Assembly (NCBI RefSeq): GCF_022811845.1
Contig: NZ_CP064266.1
Span: forward strand, 3,782,001 to 3,846,000
Length of the DNA: 64,000 bases
Direction: 5' to 3'
Source of the DNA: Bacillus pseudomycoides
Lineage (GTDB): Bacteria > Bacillota > Bacilli > Bacillales > Bacillaceae_G
The notes under the pieces were generated by a model. It ran no database searches and was not told the DNA's origin. It saw only the letters and a list, made by a program, of their open reading frames with translations. This document shows positions 15,067-26,054 of this stretch, one piece after another (position 1 is the first letter of the stretch; each line of letters begins with the position of its first letter). The translations under genes were made by a program, and so were the position numbers.

Positions 15067-16284
15067 ATGAATCATACAACTGCTTTAAAGGAGTTAGCCA
15101 CAAAATTACTAGATGACTATAAATCTGGATCTTCATTCTTTTTTGCTTCACCGTACCGTACAATACTTGCCGAAGGAACATTTGCTACGGTGAAACATAG
15201 TCAGGCAGAAAATTTTCCTGAGCTGGTTCATGCTGTACTAAATAATGCGAAGCAAGCTGGGCACCATAATCCCATTGTTGTAGGAGCACTTCCTTTTGAT
15301 CGTAGAAAAGCGGTACAGCTCGTGGTACCTAAAGAGAGCAGGCTAGCAGATTGTCTGCAATTTGAATTTACAGACCAAATCCAGGAATCAACTGGACTTA
15401 CATATGAAATGAATCCTATTCCGGCACCTGCAGAATATATGCGCGGTGTAGAGCAAGGAGTAGATAAAATAAAGAGCGGTGACCTAAAGAAAATTGTTCT
15501 ATCTAGATTGTTGAATTTAAAATCTCCAGAAAAGGTTGACGTTCAAAAACTGCTTTGTGATTTAGCACAGTACAATCAACACGGGTATACGTTTGCGGTA
15601 GATTTACCGAAGAGTGAGGAAGTAGAGAATAGTGATGCTTCACCAAAGCGTAGCCGTACACTTATAGGAGCGAGTCCAGAGTTACTTGTCTCTCGGAGTG
15701 GAATGCAGATCATTTCTAATCCACTTGCAGGATCTAGACCACGCAGTGAAAATCCTGTAGAAGATAAAAGACGAGCAGATGAGTTGCTTTCTTCAGCTAA
15801 GGATTTACATGAACATGCTGTTGTTGTGGAAGCAGTAGCTGCGGCGCTTCGTCCGTACTGTCGTACATTACATGTTCCGGAAAAGCCATCATTAATAAAT
15901 AGCGAAGCAATGTGGCATTTATCTACTGAAGTAAAAGGAGAATTACTTGATGCATCAGTGTCTGCATTAGAATTAGCACTTGCACTTCATCCTACACCAG
16001 CTGTTTGTGGAACCCCAGCTGAAGAAGCTCGAGAGGCTATTAATGAAATTGAACCGTTTGATCGCGAGTTTTTCACGGGAATGCTTGGTTGGAGTGATCT
16101 GAATGGTGACGGTGAATGGATTGTTACGATTCGTTGTGCGGAAGTTGAAGAGAACTCCCTTCGTTTATTTGCAGGAGCAGGTATTGTTGCGGAATCAACA
16201 CCTGAAGATGAGCTTGCTGAAACATCAGCTAAGTTTCGTACAATGCTTCGGGCTATGGGATTAAATGATGAATCTTTGAAATAG
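15067..16284 (+). CDS. dhbC: Isochorismate synthase
   Basis: DhbC converts chorismate to isochorismate, the entry step of catechol siderophore synthesis. The 405-residue chorismate-utilising enzyme shows KIVLSRLLNL near 143, TLIGASPELLVS near 200, NPLAGSRPR near 219 and HPTPAVCGTPAEEA near 317; the end GWSDLNGDGEWIVTIRCAEV and LFAGAGIVAESTPEDE is characteristic. AGGAGG precedes ATG 15067, 23 bases after dhbA. The length equals that of EntC/DhbC proteins. Confidence 0.97.
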   Translation: MNHTTALKELATKLLDDYKSGSSFFFASPYRTILAEGTFATVKHSQAENFPELVHAVLNNAKQAGHHNPIVVGALPFDRRKAVQLVVPKESRLADCLQFEFTDQIQESTGLTYEMNPIPAPAEYMRGVEQGVDKIKSGDLKKIVLSRLLNLKSPEKVDVQKLLCDLAQYNQHGYTFAVDLPKSEEVENSDASPKRSRTLIGASPELLVSRSGMQIISNPLAGSRPRSENPVEDKRRADELLSSAKDLHEHAVVVEAVAAALRPYCRTLHVPEKPSLINSEAMWHLSTEVKGELLDASVSALELALALHPTPAVCGTPAEEAREAINEIEPFDREFFTGMLGWSDLNGDGEWIVTIRCAEVEENSLRLFAGAGIVAESTPEDELAETSAKFRTMLRAMGLNDESLK

Positions 16285-16299
16285 AGGTTAGGGGGATAA

Positions 16300-17922
16300 A
16301 TGATGTTAACAGGATGCCAGGAGTGGCCAAAGGAATTTGCAGATCGATATAAAGAAGAGGGATGCTGGCGCGGAGAGACCTTTGGAGAGATGCTGCGAGA
16401 ACGTGCGATGAAACATGGTGACCAAATTGCAGTGACAATTGGCGAAAATCACTTAAGTTATAGTGAACTGGACAAAAGAGTGGATCGGTTAGCTACAGGA
16501 TTTCTAAATTTGGGAATTAAACAAACGGATCGAGTGGTTCTTCAGTTACCAAATATTACGGAGTTTTTCGAAGTCTGCTTTGCGCTTTTTCGAATTGGTG
16601 CACTTCCAGTTTTTGCTTTGCCCTCACACCGAAGTAGTGAAATAAGCTATTTTTGTGAATTTGCTGAAGCGACTGCTTATATTATTTCTGATAAACAACT
16701 TGGATTCGACTATCGAAAACTTGCAAGAGAAGTAAAAGACAAAGTTCCAACGCTGCAACATGTAATCGTTGTAGGAGAGGCGGAGGAATTTGTAGGAATT
16801 CGTGATCTCTATATGAATCCGATCAATTTGCCAGAAGTGAAATCTAGCGATGTAGCTTTCTTACAATTATCAGGTGGAACAACAGGGTTATCTAAATTAA
16901 TTCCAAGAACACATGATGACTATATTTATAGTTTAAGAGTGAGTGCTGAAATTTGTAAAATGGATCAAGGTAGTGTGTATCTTGCTGTCCTTCCAGTTGC
17001 ACATAACTATCCCCTCAGTTCACCGGGGACTCTTGGAACGTTATATGCCGGAGGGCGGATTGTTCTAGCTTCTGGGGGAAGTCCAGATGAAGCGTTCTCC
17101 CTTATTGAGAAAGAACGTGTCACGATTACAGCACTTGTGCCACCCCTTGCAATGATATGGCTTGACGCAATAGATTCACGTAATAATGATTTATCTAGCC
17201 TTCAAGTTTTACAGGTAGGCGGCGCAAAGTTTAGCGCGGAAGTGGCCAAGCGTATACGTTCAACATTCGGTTGTACATTGCAACAAGTATTTGGTATGGC
17301 AGAAGGACTAGTAAATTACACAAGACTTGATGATCCAGAAGAAATCATTATTCATACGCAAGGAAGACCGATGTCAGAGTTCGATGAAATTCGTGTCGTT
17401 GATGAAGGTGATAATGAAGTGGAACCTGGACAAGTTGGGAGTTTATTAACTCGTGGACCATATACAATTCGTGGATATTACAAAGCTGAAGAACATAATG
17501 CGAAATCCTTTACTCCGGATGGTTTTTACCGCACAGGTGATCTTGTCAAAATAAATAAGCAAGGTTATTTAGTAGTTGAAGGACGCGATAAGGATCAGAT
17601 TAATCGTGGCGGAGAAAAAGTTGCAGCTGAAGAAGTTGAAAATCATCTGTTAGCTCATGCAGCGGTGCATGATGTAGCAATTGTATCTATGCCAGACGAT
17701 TATTTAGGGGAGCGTACTTGTGCTTTTGTAATAACTCGCGGGCAAGCACCTACTGTCGGGGAGTTGAAAATGTTTTTAAGGAATCGAGGAATTGCAGCAT
17801 ATAAGATTCCAGATCGCATCGAATTTATCGACTCGTTTCCACAAACTGGTGTCGGAAAAGTGAGTAAGAAAGAATTACGAAAAGCAATTGCTGAAAAATT
17901 AAAAACTACTATCAATTCGTAG
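16300..17922 (+). CDS. dhbE: 2,3-dihydroxybenzoate-AMP ligase
   Basis: DhbE activates 2,3-dihydroxybenzoate as the AMP ester and loads it on the aryl carrier domain of DhbB. The 540-residue stand-alone adenylation enzyme has the P-loop-like LQLSGGTTGLSKLIPRTH near 188, VAHNYPLSSPG near 230 (aryl-acid type), GMAEGLVNYTRLDD near 332, YRTGDLV near 410 and the catalytic Lys in QTGVGKVSKKELRK near 520. Two adjacent ATGs (16300 and 16303) are possible; the AGGGGG site is nearer the ideal distance from the second. It lies 16 bases downstream of dhbC. Confidence 0.97.
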   Translation: MMLTGCQEWPKEFADRYKEEGCWRGETFGEMLRERAMKHGDQIAVTIGENHLSYSELDKRVDRLATGFLNLGIKQTDRVVLQLPNITEFFEVCFALFRIGALPVFALPSHRSSEISYFCEFAEATAYIISDKQLGFDYRKLAREVKDKVPTLQHVIVVGEAEEFVGIRDLYMNPINLPEVKSSDVAFLQLSGGTTGLSKLIPRTHDDYIYSLRVSAEICKMDQGSVYLAVLPVAHNYPLSSPGTLGTLYAGGRIVLASGGSPDEAFSLIEKERVTITALVPPLAMIWLDAIDSRNNDLSSLQVLQVGGAKFSAEVAKRIRSTFGCTLQQVFGMAEGLVNYTRLDDPEEIIIHTQGRPMSEFDEIRVVDEGDNEVEPGQVGSLLTRGPYTIRGYYKAEEHNAKSFTPDGFYRTGDLVKINKQGYLVVEGRDKDQINRGGEKVAAEEVENHLLAHAAVHDVAIVSMPDDYLGERTCAFVITRGQAPTVGELKMFLRNRGIAAYKIPDRIEFIDSFPQTGVGKVSKKELRKAIAEKLKTTINS

Positions 17923-17961
17923 AGTGTAAATATTATTAATAATTCGGAAGGAAGTGATTAG

Positions 17962-18882
17962 ATGGCTATTCCAACTATCTCAGTATACCCAATGCCATTA
18001 GATTCAGATTTACCAAGTAATAAAGTAACGTGGAAGCCAGATCCAAAACGTGCAGTTCTTCTTGTTCATGACATGCAAGAGTACTTTCTAGATGCATATC
18101 GTGCAGAGGAATCACCAAGAGTAGAACTGATTTCAAATATTCAATTGATCAGAAAAACATGTAAAGAACTTGGCGTTCCTGTCGTTTATACTGCACAACC
18201 AGGTGGACAAACGCTAAAGCAAAGGGGATTATTACAAGATTTCTGGGGATCGGGCATTCCTGAAGGGCCTCATAAGCAAAAAATTGTAGATGAGCTTACT
18301 CCTGATGAGAATGATATTTTCCTTACAAAATGGAGATACAGTGCTTTTAAGAAAACAAATCTTCTAGAGATTTTACATAAACAAGGGCGCGATCAGCTTA
18401 TTATTTGTGGAGTATATGCACATATCGGATGCCTCTTAACAGCATGTGAAGCATTTATGGATGGAATACAACCATTCTTCATTGCGGATGCAGTTGCTGA
18501 TTTTTCACAAGAACATCATAAACAAGCTTTGCAGTATGCATCTGATCGATGTGCAGTGACTACAATGACAAGCTTATTAGTAGCAGATTTACAGAGTTTA
18601 ACAGAAACTTCTAAGGTAGAAGAGAATATAGGATTCACAATACAATCAGTGCGTGAACAAGTTGCTGAATTGCTTCGTGAATTACCAGCAGATATTGGGG
18701 ATGATGAAGATTTATTAAATAGAGGGCTCGACTCAGTTAGAATTATGAGTTTAGTAGAGAAATGGCGCCAAGTAGGTGTAGAAGTTACATTCGCAGATTT
18801 GGCTGAGCGTCCAACAGTTTATGACTGGTTTCATATGGTGTCCTCTCAAGAAGAAAAGGTGCTGTCAAATACAGATAGATAA
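17962..18882 (+). CDS. dhbB: Isochorismatase with aryl carrier domain
   Basis: This is a bifunctional protein of 306 residues. The N-terminal cysteine-hydrolase-fold isochorismatase (LLVHDMQEYFLDAY near 35, KWRYSAF near 128, ICGVYAHIGCLLTACEAF near 152) splits isochorismate to 2,3-dihydro-2,3-dihydroxybenzoate and pyruvate. The C-terminal carrier domain has the phosphopantetheine site GLDSVRIMSL with Ser258. GGAAGTGA precedes ATG 17962. It passes dihydroxybenzoate from DhbE to DhbF. Confidence 0.97.
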   Translation: MAIPTISVYPMPLDSDLPSNKVTWKPDPKRAVLLVHDMQEYFLDAYRAEESPRVELISNIQLIRKTCKELGVPVVYTAQPGGQTLKQRGLLQDFWGSGIPEGPHKQKIVDELTPDENDIFLTKWRYSAFKKTNLLEILHKQGRDQLIICGVYAHIGCLLTACEAFMDGIQPFFIADAVADFSQEHHKQALQYASDRCAVTTMTSLLVADLQSLTETSKVEENIGFTIQSVREQVAELLRELPADIGDDEDLLNRGLDSVRIMSLVEKWRQVGVEVTFADLAERPTVYDWFHMVSSQEEKVLSNTDR

Positions 18883-18896
18883 AGGGGTAAATACGA

Positions 18897-21800
18897 ATGT
18901 CTCATTGTCAAAAGGTTCGTCATTCATTGTCAGGTGCGCAAACGGGTATGTGGTTTGCGCAGCAACTTGATCCAGAAAATCCAATTTATAATACAGGTGA
19001 GTACATAGAAATACATGGTTCAGTTGATGTAAAAACATTTGAATTAGCGGTGCGTAAGGTTGTAATGGAAGCTGAATCTTTACATGTTCACTTTGAAGAA
19101 GATGAGAAAGGGACATGGCAAGTTACCGATGCTTCTCCTGAATTTCATATGCATATAATCGATGTTAGTAAAGAAGAGAACCCTCAAAAAGCCGCCGAAG
19201 CTTGGATGGAAGCAGATTTATCTACACCGGTTAATCTGAAAAGGGACAAGCTGTATGCCGAGGCACTTTTTAAAATCGATTCTAATCGTTTCTTTTGGTA
19301 TCAGCGCATTCACCACATTGTGATGGATGGCTACGGCTTTTCGTTACTTGCAGGGCGAGTAGCAAAAGTATATACGGCATTTATGAGTAATCAATCGTAT
19401 GATGAGAGACCATTTGGTTCTTTATATACCATTTTGGAGGAGGACGCTACATATCGAGCGTCAGAGCAACTTAAGAAAGATCGTAGCTTTTGGTTAGAAC
19501 GATTCCAAGATCAACCAGAAGTAGTAAGTTTGGCGGAACGCGCTCCTAGGACATCAAAGGGGTTCCTTCGCCAAACAGCGCACTTGTCTCGTTTAAGTGC
19601 AGAATCTTTAAAAAAGGTTGCACATGATTGTAAGGCAAATTGGCCGGATCTTATCATCGCTGCAACTGCTATCTATATACAGAAGTTAACAAGTGCGGAA
19701 GATGTAATTTTAGGTTTACCAATGATGGGACGTTTAGGATCCGCATCGATTAATACTCCTGGTATGGTTATGAATGTTGTTCCACTTAGATTGTCTATAA
19801 GCTCTAATATGAGTTTTGCTGAGGTTGTAAAGCGGGTTTCTAATGAAATTCGTAATATACATCTTCATCATAAATATCGTCATGAAGAATTACGCCGAGA
19901 CCTTAAATTATTAGGAGAAAATCAAAGATTATTTGGCCCGATAATTAATGTCATGCCATTTGATTATAGTCTGAGTTTCGCAGGAAATCATGGTGTTAAA
20001 CATAATCTTTCAGCAGGCCCGGTTGATGACCTTTCAATAAATGTGTCAAATGAGTTTGGCGGAAATGGCTTCAGGATTAATTTTGATGCAAACCCTGAAG
20101 TATATAGCTTAGATGAGTTACTAACTCACAAAAAGAGATTTGTCAATCTTCTGGAAAATATCTCGGATCTTCAGGTAGATTCACCGATTGACAAACTAGA
20201 ACTTTTACTTTTTGAGGAACGCAAGCAAGTTTTAGTAGAGTGGAATCAAACTACGAAAGAAAATTCATTCGTAAGTGTACCTGCGCTCATTGAAAAACAA
20301 GTAAGTAAATCTCCTGATTCTATTGCCGTGGTATGTGATGGGATAGAGCTTACTTATAAAGAATTAAATGAACAGGTAAATCGACTTGCTCATTTCTTGT
20401 TAGAACGGGGAGTTCAATCTAAACAATTTGTAGCGTTAGCATTTCCAAGATCTGTAGAGATGGTTATCGGGATGTTAGCAGTTCTGAAGACGGGAGCAGC
20501 GTATTTACCAATTGATCCAGAATATCCAGAGGATCGAATTACATATATACTAAGCGACGCTCAGCCTGCCTGTATTCTAACACATTCTTCTATTTTGGCT
20601 AATCTACCGAATGAGGATCATACACAAAGAATCGTACTTGATAATAAAGATACAAAAGAGGAGTTAAGAAGATATTCGAAAAATAATTTAAATTCATTTG
20701 ATGGTGTATCACTTTTAAATCCTGCATATACAATCTATACTTCGGGATCAACAGGTAGGCCAAAAGGTGTAGTTGTGCCAATGCAAAGTTTAAGTAACTT
20801 TTTATTGGCAATGCAAGATCAATTTTCACTGGGTGCACATGATCGTTTATTAGCTGTTACAACCTTTGCATTTGATATTTCTGCTTTAGAAATTTATTTA
20901 CCACTTATTAGTGGAGCGAGTGTTCAAGTTGCACAAAAAGAAACGGTTCAAGATTCTTCAGCTTTAACAGAGATCATCCAAAAGAAAAGTATTACAATTA
21001 TGCAAGCTACACCAACACTTTGGCACACACTTGTAACAGATTATCCAGAAAGATTAATAGGACTTAAAGTTCTTGTTGGTGGTGAGGCGCTTCCATCGAA
21101 TCTCGCATCTAAGTTAAAAGAATTAAATTGCCATGTTACAAATCTTTATGGGCCAACAGAGACAACAATTTGGTCAACTTTTATGGATATGAATGAAGAA
21201 GAGAGTGGTATACCTTCTATTGGAAGACCGATTTGGAATACAGAGGTGTATGTACTAGATGCTGGGTTACAACCAGTACCACCTGGAGTGGTGGGAGAAT
21301 TATACATTGCTGGTACGGGACTTGCTAATGGATATTTAGGAAGACCAGAATTAACAGCTGAACGATTTGTTGCTAATCCATTTGGGAAACCTGGTACACG
21401 AATGTATCGCACAGGTGACCTTGTTAAATGGCGTAAGGAGGGTTCGTTAGATTATGTGAGCCGCGCTGACTATCAAATTAAGATTCGTGGATTCCGTATC
21501 GAGTTATCTGAAGTGGAAACTGTATTATCTCAGCACCCTCATGTGGAGCAAGTTGTTGTCATTGTTCGAGAAGATCAACCTGGCGATAAACGTTTGGTTG
21601 CTTACATTGTATCTGATGCTGAAGGCAATCTTGACCTTACAGAAATTCGAACATATGCAGCAGAGAGTTTACCAGGTTATATGATACCGTCAGCAATTAT
21701 GATGATGTCTGAATTGCCATTAACACCGAACGGCAAGATTAATCGGAAAGTGTTGCCAGCGCCTGATTTTAATTTACTTGTCAGTGAACGTGTAGCTAGA

Positions 21801-24800
21801 AATCCACAAGAAGAAATTTTATGTGATTTATTTGCAGAAGTGCTTAGTATAGCGCGGATTGGAATTGATGATAATTTCTTTGAAATAGGCGGACATTCTC
21901 TGTTAGCTGCCCGGTTGATGGGACGTATTCGTGAAACATTAGGTGTGGAATTAGGCATTGCAAAATTATTTGAATCACCTACAGTCGCTAAACTAGTTAA
22001 ACAATTAGATAGCACGCAGAGTGCAAGGCCAGCTATTCAGAAAGTAGAGCGTCCAAAAGAAGTACCGCTTTCTTTTGCACAGCGTCGTTTATGGTTCTTG
22101 AACTGCTTAGAAGGTCCAAGCCCAACTTACAATATTCCAGTAGTCATTCGAATGTCTGGTGAATTGAATCGAGAAGCTTTACAAGCTGCATTTTATGATG
22201 TTGTAGATCGACATGAGACACTTCGAACTATTTTTCCTAACAAGTTTGGTACGTCATATCAGCAAATTTTAGAGACTGCTGAGGTAAATCCTACTTTAAT
22301 TGTTACGCAGACAACTGAGTCAGAATTATCTAAGGTACTTGCTGAAGCTGTAAGATATAGCTTTAATCTTGCAGAAGAGCCAGCTATTCGTATGGAGCTT
22401 TTTGAAATAAATCCAGATGAACATGTGTTACTTGTATTGTTGCATCATATTGTAGGAGATGGATGGTCATTAAATCCATTGTCAAGAGACCTAGCGGCTG
22501 CGTATCAAGCACATTGTAAAGGTGAATCAGTTCAGTGGAAGTCACTTTCAGTACAGTATGCCGATTACGCCCTTTGGCAACAAGAACTATTAGGAAATGA
22601 GAGTTTGGAGGATAGTCTCATTTCACAACAAATTGAGTTTTGGAAAGAAGAGCTGAAGGGATTACCAGATCAACTAGAGTTACCTACAGATTATCAACGT
22701 CCTGTGGAAACAAGCTATCGGGGAGAAACGATAGATTTTCATGTGAATCCAGAGTTACATGAGCGACTATTAGAGCTTGCTCGTAAAAATGGTGTTAGTT
22801 TGTTTATGGTTCTACAATCCGGACTTGCTGCCTTACTTACAAGATTAGGGGCAGGAACCGATATTCCAATAGGGAGCCCAATAGCTGGACGTAATGATGA
22901 TGCACTTGGAGATATTGTTGGATTATTTGTGAATACACTTGTTCTACGTACAGATACATCTGGAGATCCTAGCTTTAGTGAACTATTAAGCAGGGTGCGT
23001 AAAGTTAACCTTTCGGCATATGAAAATCAAGATGTTCCGTTTGAACGACTTGTTGAAGTATTAAACCCTGTGCGTTCGAGAAATAGTCATCCACTATTCC
23101 AAATTATGTTAGCCTATCAAAATACACCAGAGGCTACACTTGATATACCGAATCTAGAAACGCATCTTGAGATTAAGAGTGTTGGTTCTTCAAAGTTTGA
23201 TATGACGATAGAAATAAGTGAACATAGTACATCTGAAGGTCAGCCAAATGGGTTACATGGTTTACTTGAATTTAGTACAGATTTATTTAAGCGTGAGACA
23301 GCTCAAAAACTTGTGAGTCGTTTCATTCGTTTATTAGAAGATGCAGTACAAGATCCAGAACAATCTATTGGACGTTTAGAAATTTTGGGAGAAGAAGAGC
23401 GTCAAACAATACTTGAAAAATGGAATGGCGGCTTTCAAATTGCGCCTGAAATGACGTTGCCGGAATTGTTTGAGAAACAAGTTTACTTAACACCAAATGA
23501 AATTGCTGTCGTATTTGAGGACACTACACTAAGTTATACAGAATTAAATAAGAGATCAAATAAACTGGCACGTCTGTTAATTGAAAAAGGGGTAGGCCCA
23601 GAGCAAATGGTTGCTTTGGCGATGCCAAGATCTCTTGATATGGTCGTAAGTTTGTTAGCAGTTTTAAAAGCGGGGGCGGGATATTTACCACTAGATCCTG
23701 ATTATCCATCAGACCGAATTTCATTCATGCTAAGTGATGCTAAGCCTGTTTGTATGATTACGAACACAAAAGTGACAATAGAAAGTGAAGAAACCGAAGC
23801 GATTGTAGTAGATGATCTCAAAACAATGGAGACATTAAACAAATATGGTGAAGAGAATATAGAAAATGTAGAACGAATACAGCCATTATCACCTTTACAC
23901 ATCGCTTATGTAATTTATACATCCGGTTCAACAGGTAGACCAAAAGGTGTAATGATTCCTCATCAAAATGTTGTAAGACTATTAGGAGCAACTGATCATT
24001 GGTTCCAATTTGATTCAAATGATAGTTGGACAATGTTCCATTCTTACGCGTTTGATTTCTCAGTTTGGGAAATTTGGGGACCCTTACTGTATGGAGGGCG
24101 TCTCGTTATTGTACCGCATACAGTAAGTCGTTCGCCTAGAGAATTTTTAAATCTGCTTGTCCAGGAAAGAGTAACTGTTTTAAATCAGACACCATCAGCG
24201 TTTTACCAACTTATGCAAGCAGATCGCGAAAATGCTCAATTAGGTCAGAAGCTTTCTTTACGATATGTCGTTTTTGGCGGAGAAGCACTGGAATTAAGTC
24301 GTCTAGAAGATTGGTATAGTCGTCACCCAGAAAACGCGCCTAAGCTTATTAATATGTATGGTATTACAGAAACAACTGTACACGTAAGTTATATCGAGCT
24401 GGATCAAAATATTGTATCCTTGCGAGCAAACAGCTTAATTGGATGTAGTATACCAGATCTTAAGGTATACGTATTAGATAACTACTTACAACCTGTCCCA
24501 CCGGGGGTAGTGGGGGAAATGTATGTTGCAGGAGCAGGACTTGCCCGTGGATATTTAGGTCGTGCGGGTTTAACTGCAGAACGATTTATAGCAGATCCAT
24601 ACGGGAAACCAGGTACTCGCGCGTATCGTACAGGAGATTTAGCGCGTTGGCGTCAAGATGGCACATTAGATTATATAGGTCGTGCAGATCATCAAATAAA
24701 GATTCGAGGTTTCCGAATTGAACTTGGTGAAATTGAAGCGGTTGTTATGCAGCATCCTCATGTCGAACAAGTTACTGTCATTGTACGTGAAGATCAGCCT

Positions 24801-26054
24801 GGTGATCAGCGATTAGTCGCCTATATTGTTCCGTCACAACATGTAAACATTGATACAGCTGAAATGCGTCAATATGTAGGACTTAGTCTACCTGATTATA
24901 TGGTGCCGTATGCTTTCGTTATGATAAGTGAATTACCTTTAACTCCAAATGGTAAGTTAGATCGTAAGGCATTACCAGTACCTGAATTTACGGTATCTAC
25001 TAAAAGCCGAGGACCAAGAACACCAAAAGAGGAAGTTTTATGTGATTTATTTACAGAAGTTTTGAATTTACCTCGAATTGGTATTGATGATGGTTTCTTT
25101 GATCTTGGCGGTCATTCCTTACTTGCTGTGCAGTTAATGAGCCGGATCAGGGAATCGCTAGGAGTAGAGTTAAGTATTGGTAGCTTATTTGCGGCACCGA
25201 CAGTTGCAGGCCTTGCCGAAAGACTTGAGATGGGGACGAGCCAAAGTGCACTAGATGTAATCTTGCCATTAAGAACAAGTGGTGAACAACTACCTATGTT
25301 CTGTGTACATCCAGCAGGTGGACTTAGCTGGTGTTATGCTGGATTAATGAAGTCTTTAGGAAGCGATCATCCAATTTATGGTGTACAGGCACGCGGTATC
25401 GCCAAAAGTGAAGAGCTTCCAAAATCATTAGAGGAAATGGCTGCTGACTATCTTGAGCACATTCGTGAAATACAGCCACATGGCCCGTATAGATTGTTAG
25501 GTTGGTCTCTCGGGGGAAATGTTGTTCATGCAATGGCAACACATTTGCAAAATCAAGGAGAAGAAGTTGAACTACTTGTCATGCTGGATTCTTATCCTGG
25601 TCACTTTTTACCAAATACAGAAGCACCTACTGAGGAAGAAGCGCTTATTGCGCTACTTGCATTAGGAGGATATGATCCAGATAACATGGACGGGAAACCA
25701 CTTGAAATGGCAAATGCTATTGAAATACTTCGCAGGGATGGTAGTGCATTAGCGAGTCTGGAAGAGGAAACAATTTTGAACTTGAAAGAAACTTACGTAA
25801 ATTCTGTTGGTCTGTTAGGAAAGTATGATCCAAAACAATTCCATGGCAACATTGTATTCTTTAGATCAACAATCATACCAGAATGGTTTGATCCGATTTC
25901 TCCAGATACATGGCTTAACTATATCGATGGAGAAATTGAACAATATGATATTGATTGTCGACATAAAGATTTATGTCAACCAGGACCACTTACAGAAATT
26001 GGGCAAGTATTAGCTAGTAGACAGCAAAGGGTGAAAGGGGTAAGTAAAGTATGA
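18897..26054 (+). CDS. dhbF: Bacillibactin non-ribosomal peptide synthetase
   Basis: This two-module NRPS (2385 residues) ends in a thioesterase. The domains are C1 (HHIVMDG at 139-145), A1 (TSGSTGRPKG near 612; specificity residues D660, I661, L664 as in the glycine code), PCP1 (GGHS, Ser1001), C2 (HHIVGDG near 1183), A2 (TSGSTGRPKG near 1672; D1720, F1721, W1724 as in the threonine code), PCP2 (GGHS, Ser2074) and TE (GWSLGG, Ser2204). It joins dihydroxybenzoate, Gly and Thr and cyclises the trimer to bacillibactin. The start lies 14 bases after dhbB with a weak AAAGGGG site. No inactivating change is seen in the core motifs. Confidence 0.97.
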   Translation: MSHCQKVRHSLSGAQTGMWFAQQLDPENPIYNTGEYIEIHGSVDVKTFELAVRKVVMEAESLHVHFEEDEKGTWQVTDASPEFHMHIIDVSKEENPQKAAEAWMEADLSTPVNLKRDKLYAEALFKIDSNRFFWYQRIHHIVMDGYGFSLLAGRVAKVYTAFMSNQSYDERPFGSLYTILEEDATYRASEQLKKDRSFWLERFQDQPEVVSLAERAPRTSKGFLRQTAHLSRLSAESLKKVAHDCKANWPDLIIAATAIYIQKLTSAEDVILGLPMMGRLGSASINTPGMVMNVVPLRLSISSNMSFAEVVKRVSNEIRNIHLHHKYRHEELRRDLKLLGENQRLFGPIINVMPFDYSLSFAGNHGVKHNLSAGPVDDLSINVSNEFGGNGFRINFDANPEVYSLDELLTHKKRFVNLLENISDLQVDSPIDKLELLLFEERKQVLVEWNQTTKENSFVSVPALIEKQVSKSPDSIAVVCDGIELTYKELNEQVNRLAHFLLERGVQSKQFVALAFPRSVEMVIGMLAVLKTGAAYLPIDPEYPEDRITYILSDAQPACILTHSSILANLPNEDHTQRIVLDNKDTKEELRRYSKNNLNSFDGVSLLNPAYTIYTSGSTGRPKGVVVPMQSLSNFLLAMQDQFSLGAHDRLLAVTTFAFDISALEIYLPLISGASVQVAQKETVQDSSALTEIIQKKSITIMQATPTLWHTLVTDYPERLIGLKVLVGGEALPSNLASKLKELNCHVTNLYGPTETTIWSTFMDMNEEESGIPSIGRPIWNTEVYVLDAGLQPVPPGVVGELYIAGTGLANGYLGRPELTAERFVANPFGKPGTRMYRTGDLVKWRKEGSLDYVSRADYQIKIRGFRIELSEVETVLSQHPHVEQVVVIVREDQPGDKRLVAYIVSDAEGNLDLTEIRTYAAESLPGYMIPSAIMMMSELPLTPNGKINRKVLPAPDFNLLVSERVARNPQEEILCDLFAEVLSIARIGIDDNFFEIGGHSLLAARLMGRIRETLGVELGIAKLFESPTVAKLVKQLDSTQSARPAIQKVERPKEVPLSFAQRRLWFLNCLEGPSPTYNIPVVIRMSGELNREALQAAFYDVVDRHETLRTIFPNKFGTSYQQILETAEVNPTLIVTQTTESELSKVLAEAVRYSFNLAEEPAIRMELFEINPDEHVLLVLLHHIVGDGWSLNPLSRDLAAAYQAHCKGESVQWKSLSVQYADYALWQQELLGNESLEDSLISQQIEFWKEELKGLPDQLELPTDYQRPVETSYRGETIDFHVNPELHERLLELARKNGVSLFMVLQSGLAALLTRLGAGTDIPIGSPIAGRNDDALGDIVGLFVNTLVLRTDTSGDPSFSELLSRVRKVNLSAYENQDVPFERLVEVLNPVRSRNSHPLFQIMLAYQNTPEATLDIPNLETHLEIKSVGSSKFDMTIEISEHSTSEGQPNGLHGLLEFSTDLFKRETAQKLVSRFIRLLEDAVQDPEQSIGRLEILGEEERQTILEKWNGGFQIAPEMTLPELFEKQVYLTPNEIAVVFEDTTLSYTELNKRSNKLARLLIEKGVGPEQMVALAMPRSLDMVVSLLAVLKAGAGYLPLDPDYPSDRISFMLSDAKPVCMITNTKVTIESEETEAIVVDDLKTMETLNKYGEENIENVERIQPLSPLHIAYVIYTSGSTGRPKGVMIPHQNVVRLLGATDHWFQFDSNDSWTMFHSYAFDFSVWEIWGPLLYGGRLVIVPHTVSRSPREFLNLLVQERVTVLNQTPSAFYQLMQADRENAQLGQKLSLRYVVFGGEALELSRLEDWYSRHPENAPKLINMYGITETTVHVSYIELDQNIVSLRANSLIGCSIPDLKVYVLDNYLQPVPPGVVGEMYVAGAGLARGYLGRAGLTAERFIADPYGKPGTRAYRTGDLARWRQDGTLDYIGRADHQIKIRGFRIELGEIEAVVMQHPHVEQVTVIVREDQPGDQRLVAYIVPSQHVNIDTAEMRQYVGLSLPDYMVPYAFVMISELPLTPNGKLDRKALPVPEFTVSTKSRGPRTPKEEVLCDLFTEVLNLPRIGIDDGFFDLGGHSLLAVQLMSRIRESLGVELSIGSLFAAPTVAGLAERLEMGTSQSALDVILPLRTSGEQLPMFCVHPAGGLSWCYAGLMKSLGSDHPIYGVQARGIAKSEELPKSLEEMAADYLEHIREIQPHGPYRLLGWSLGGNVVHAMATHLQNQGEEVELLVMLDSYPGHFLPNTEAPTEEEALIALLALGGYDPDNMDGKPLEMANAIEILRRDGSALASLEEETILNLKETYVNSVGLLGKYDPKQFHGNIVFFRSTIIPEWFDPISPDTWLNYIDGEIEQYDIDCRHKDLCQPGPLTEIGQVLASRQQRVKGVSKV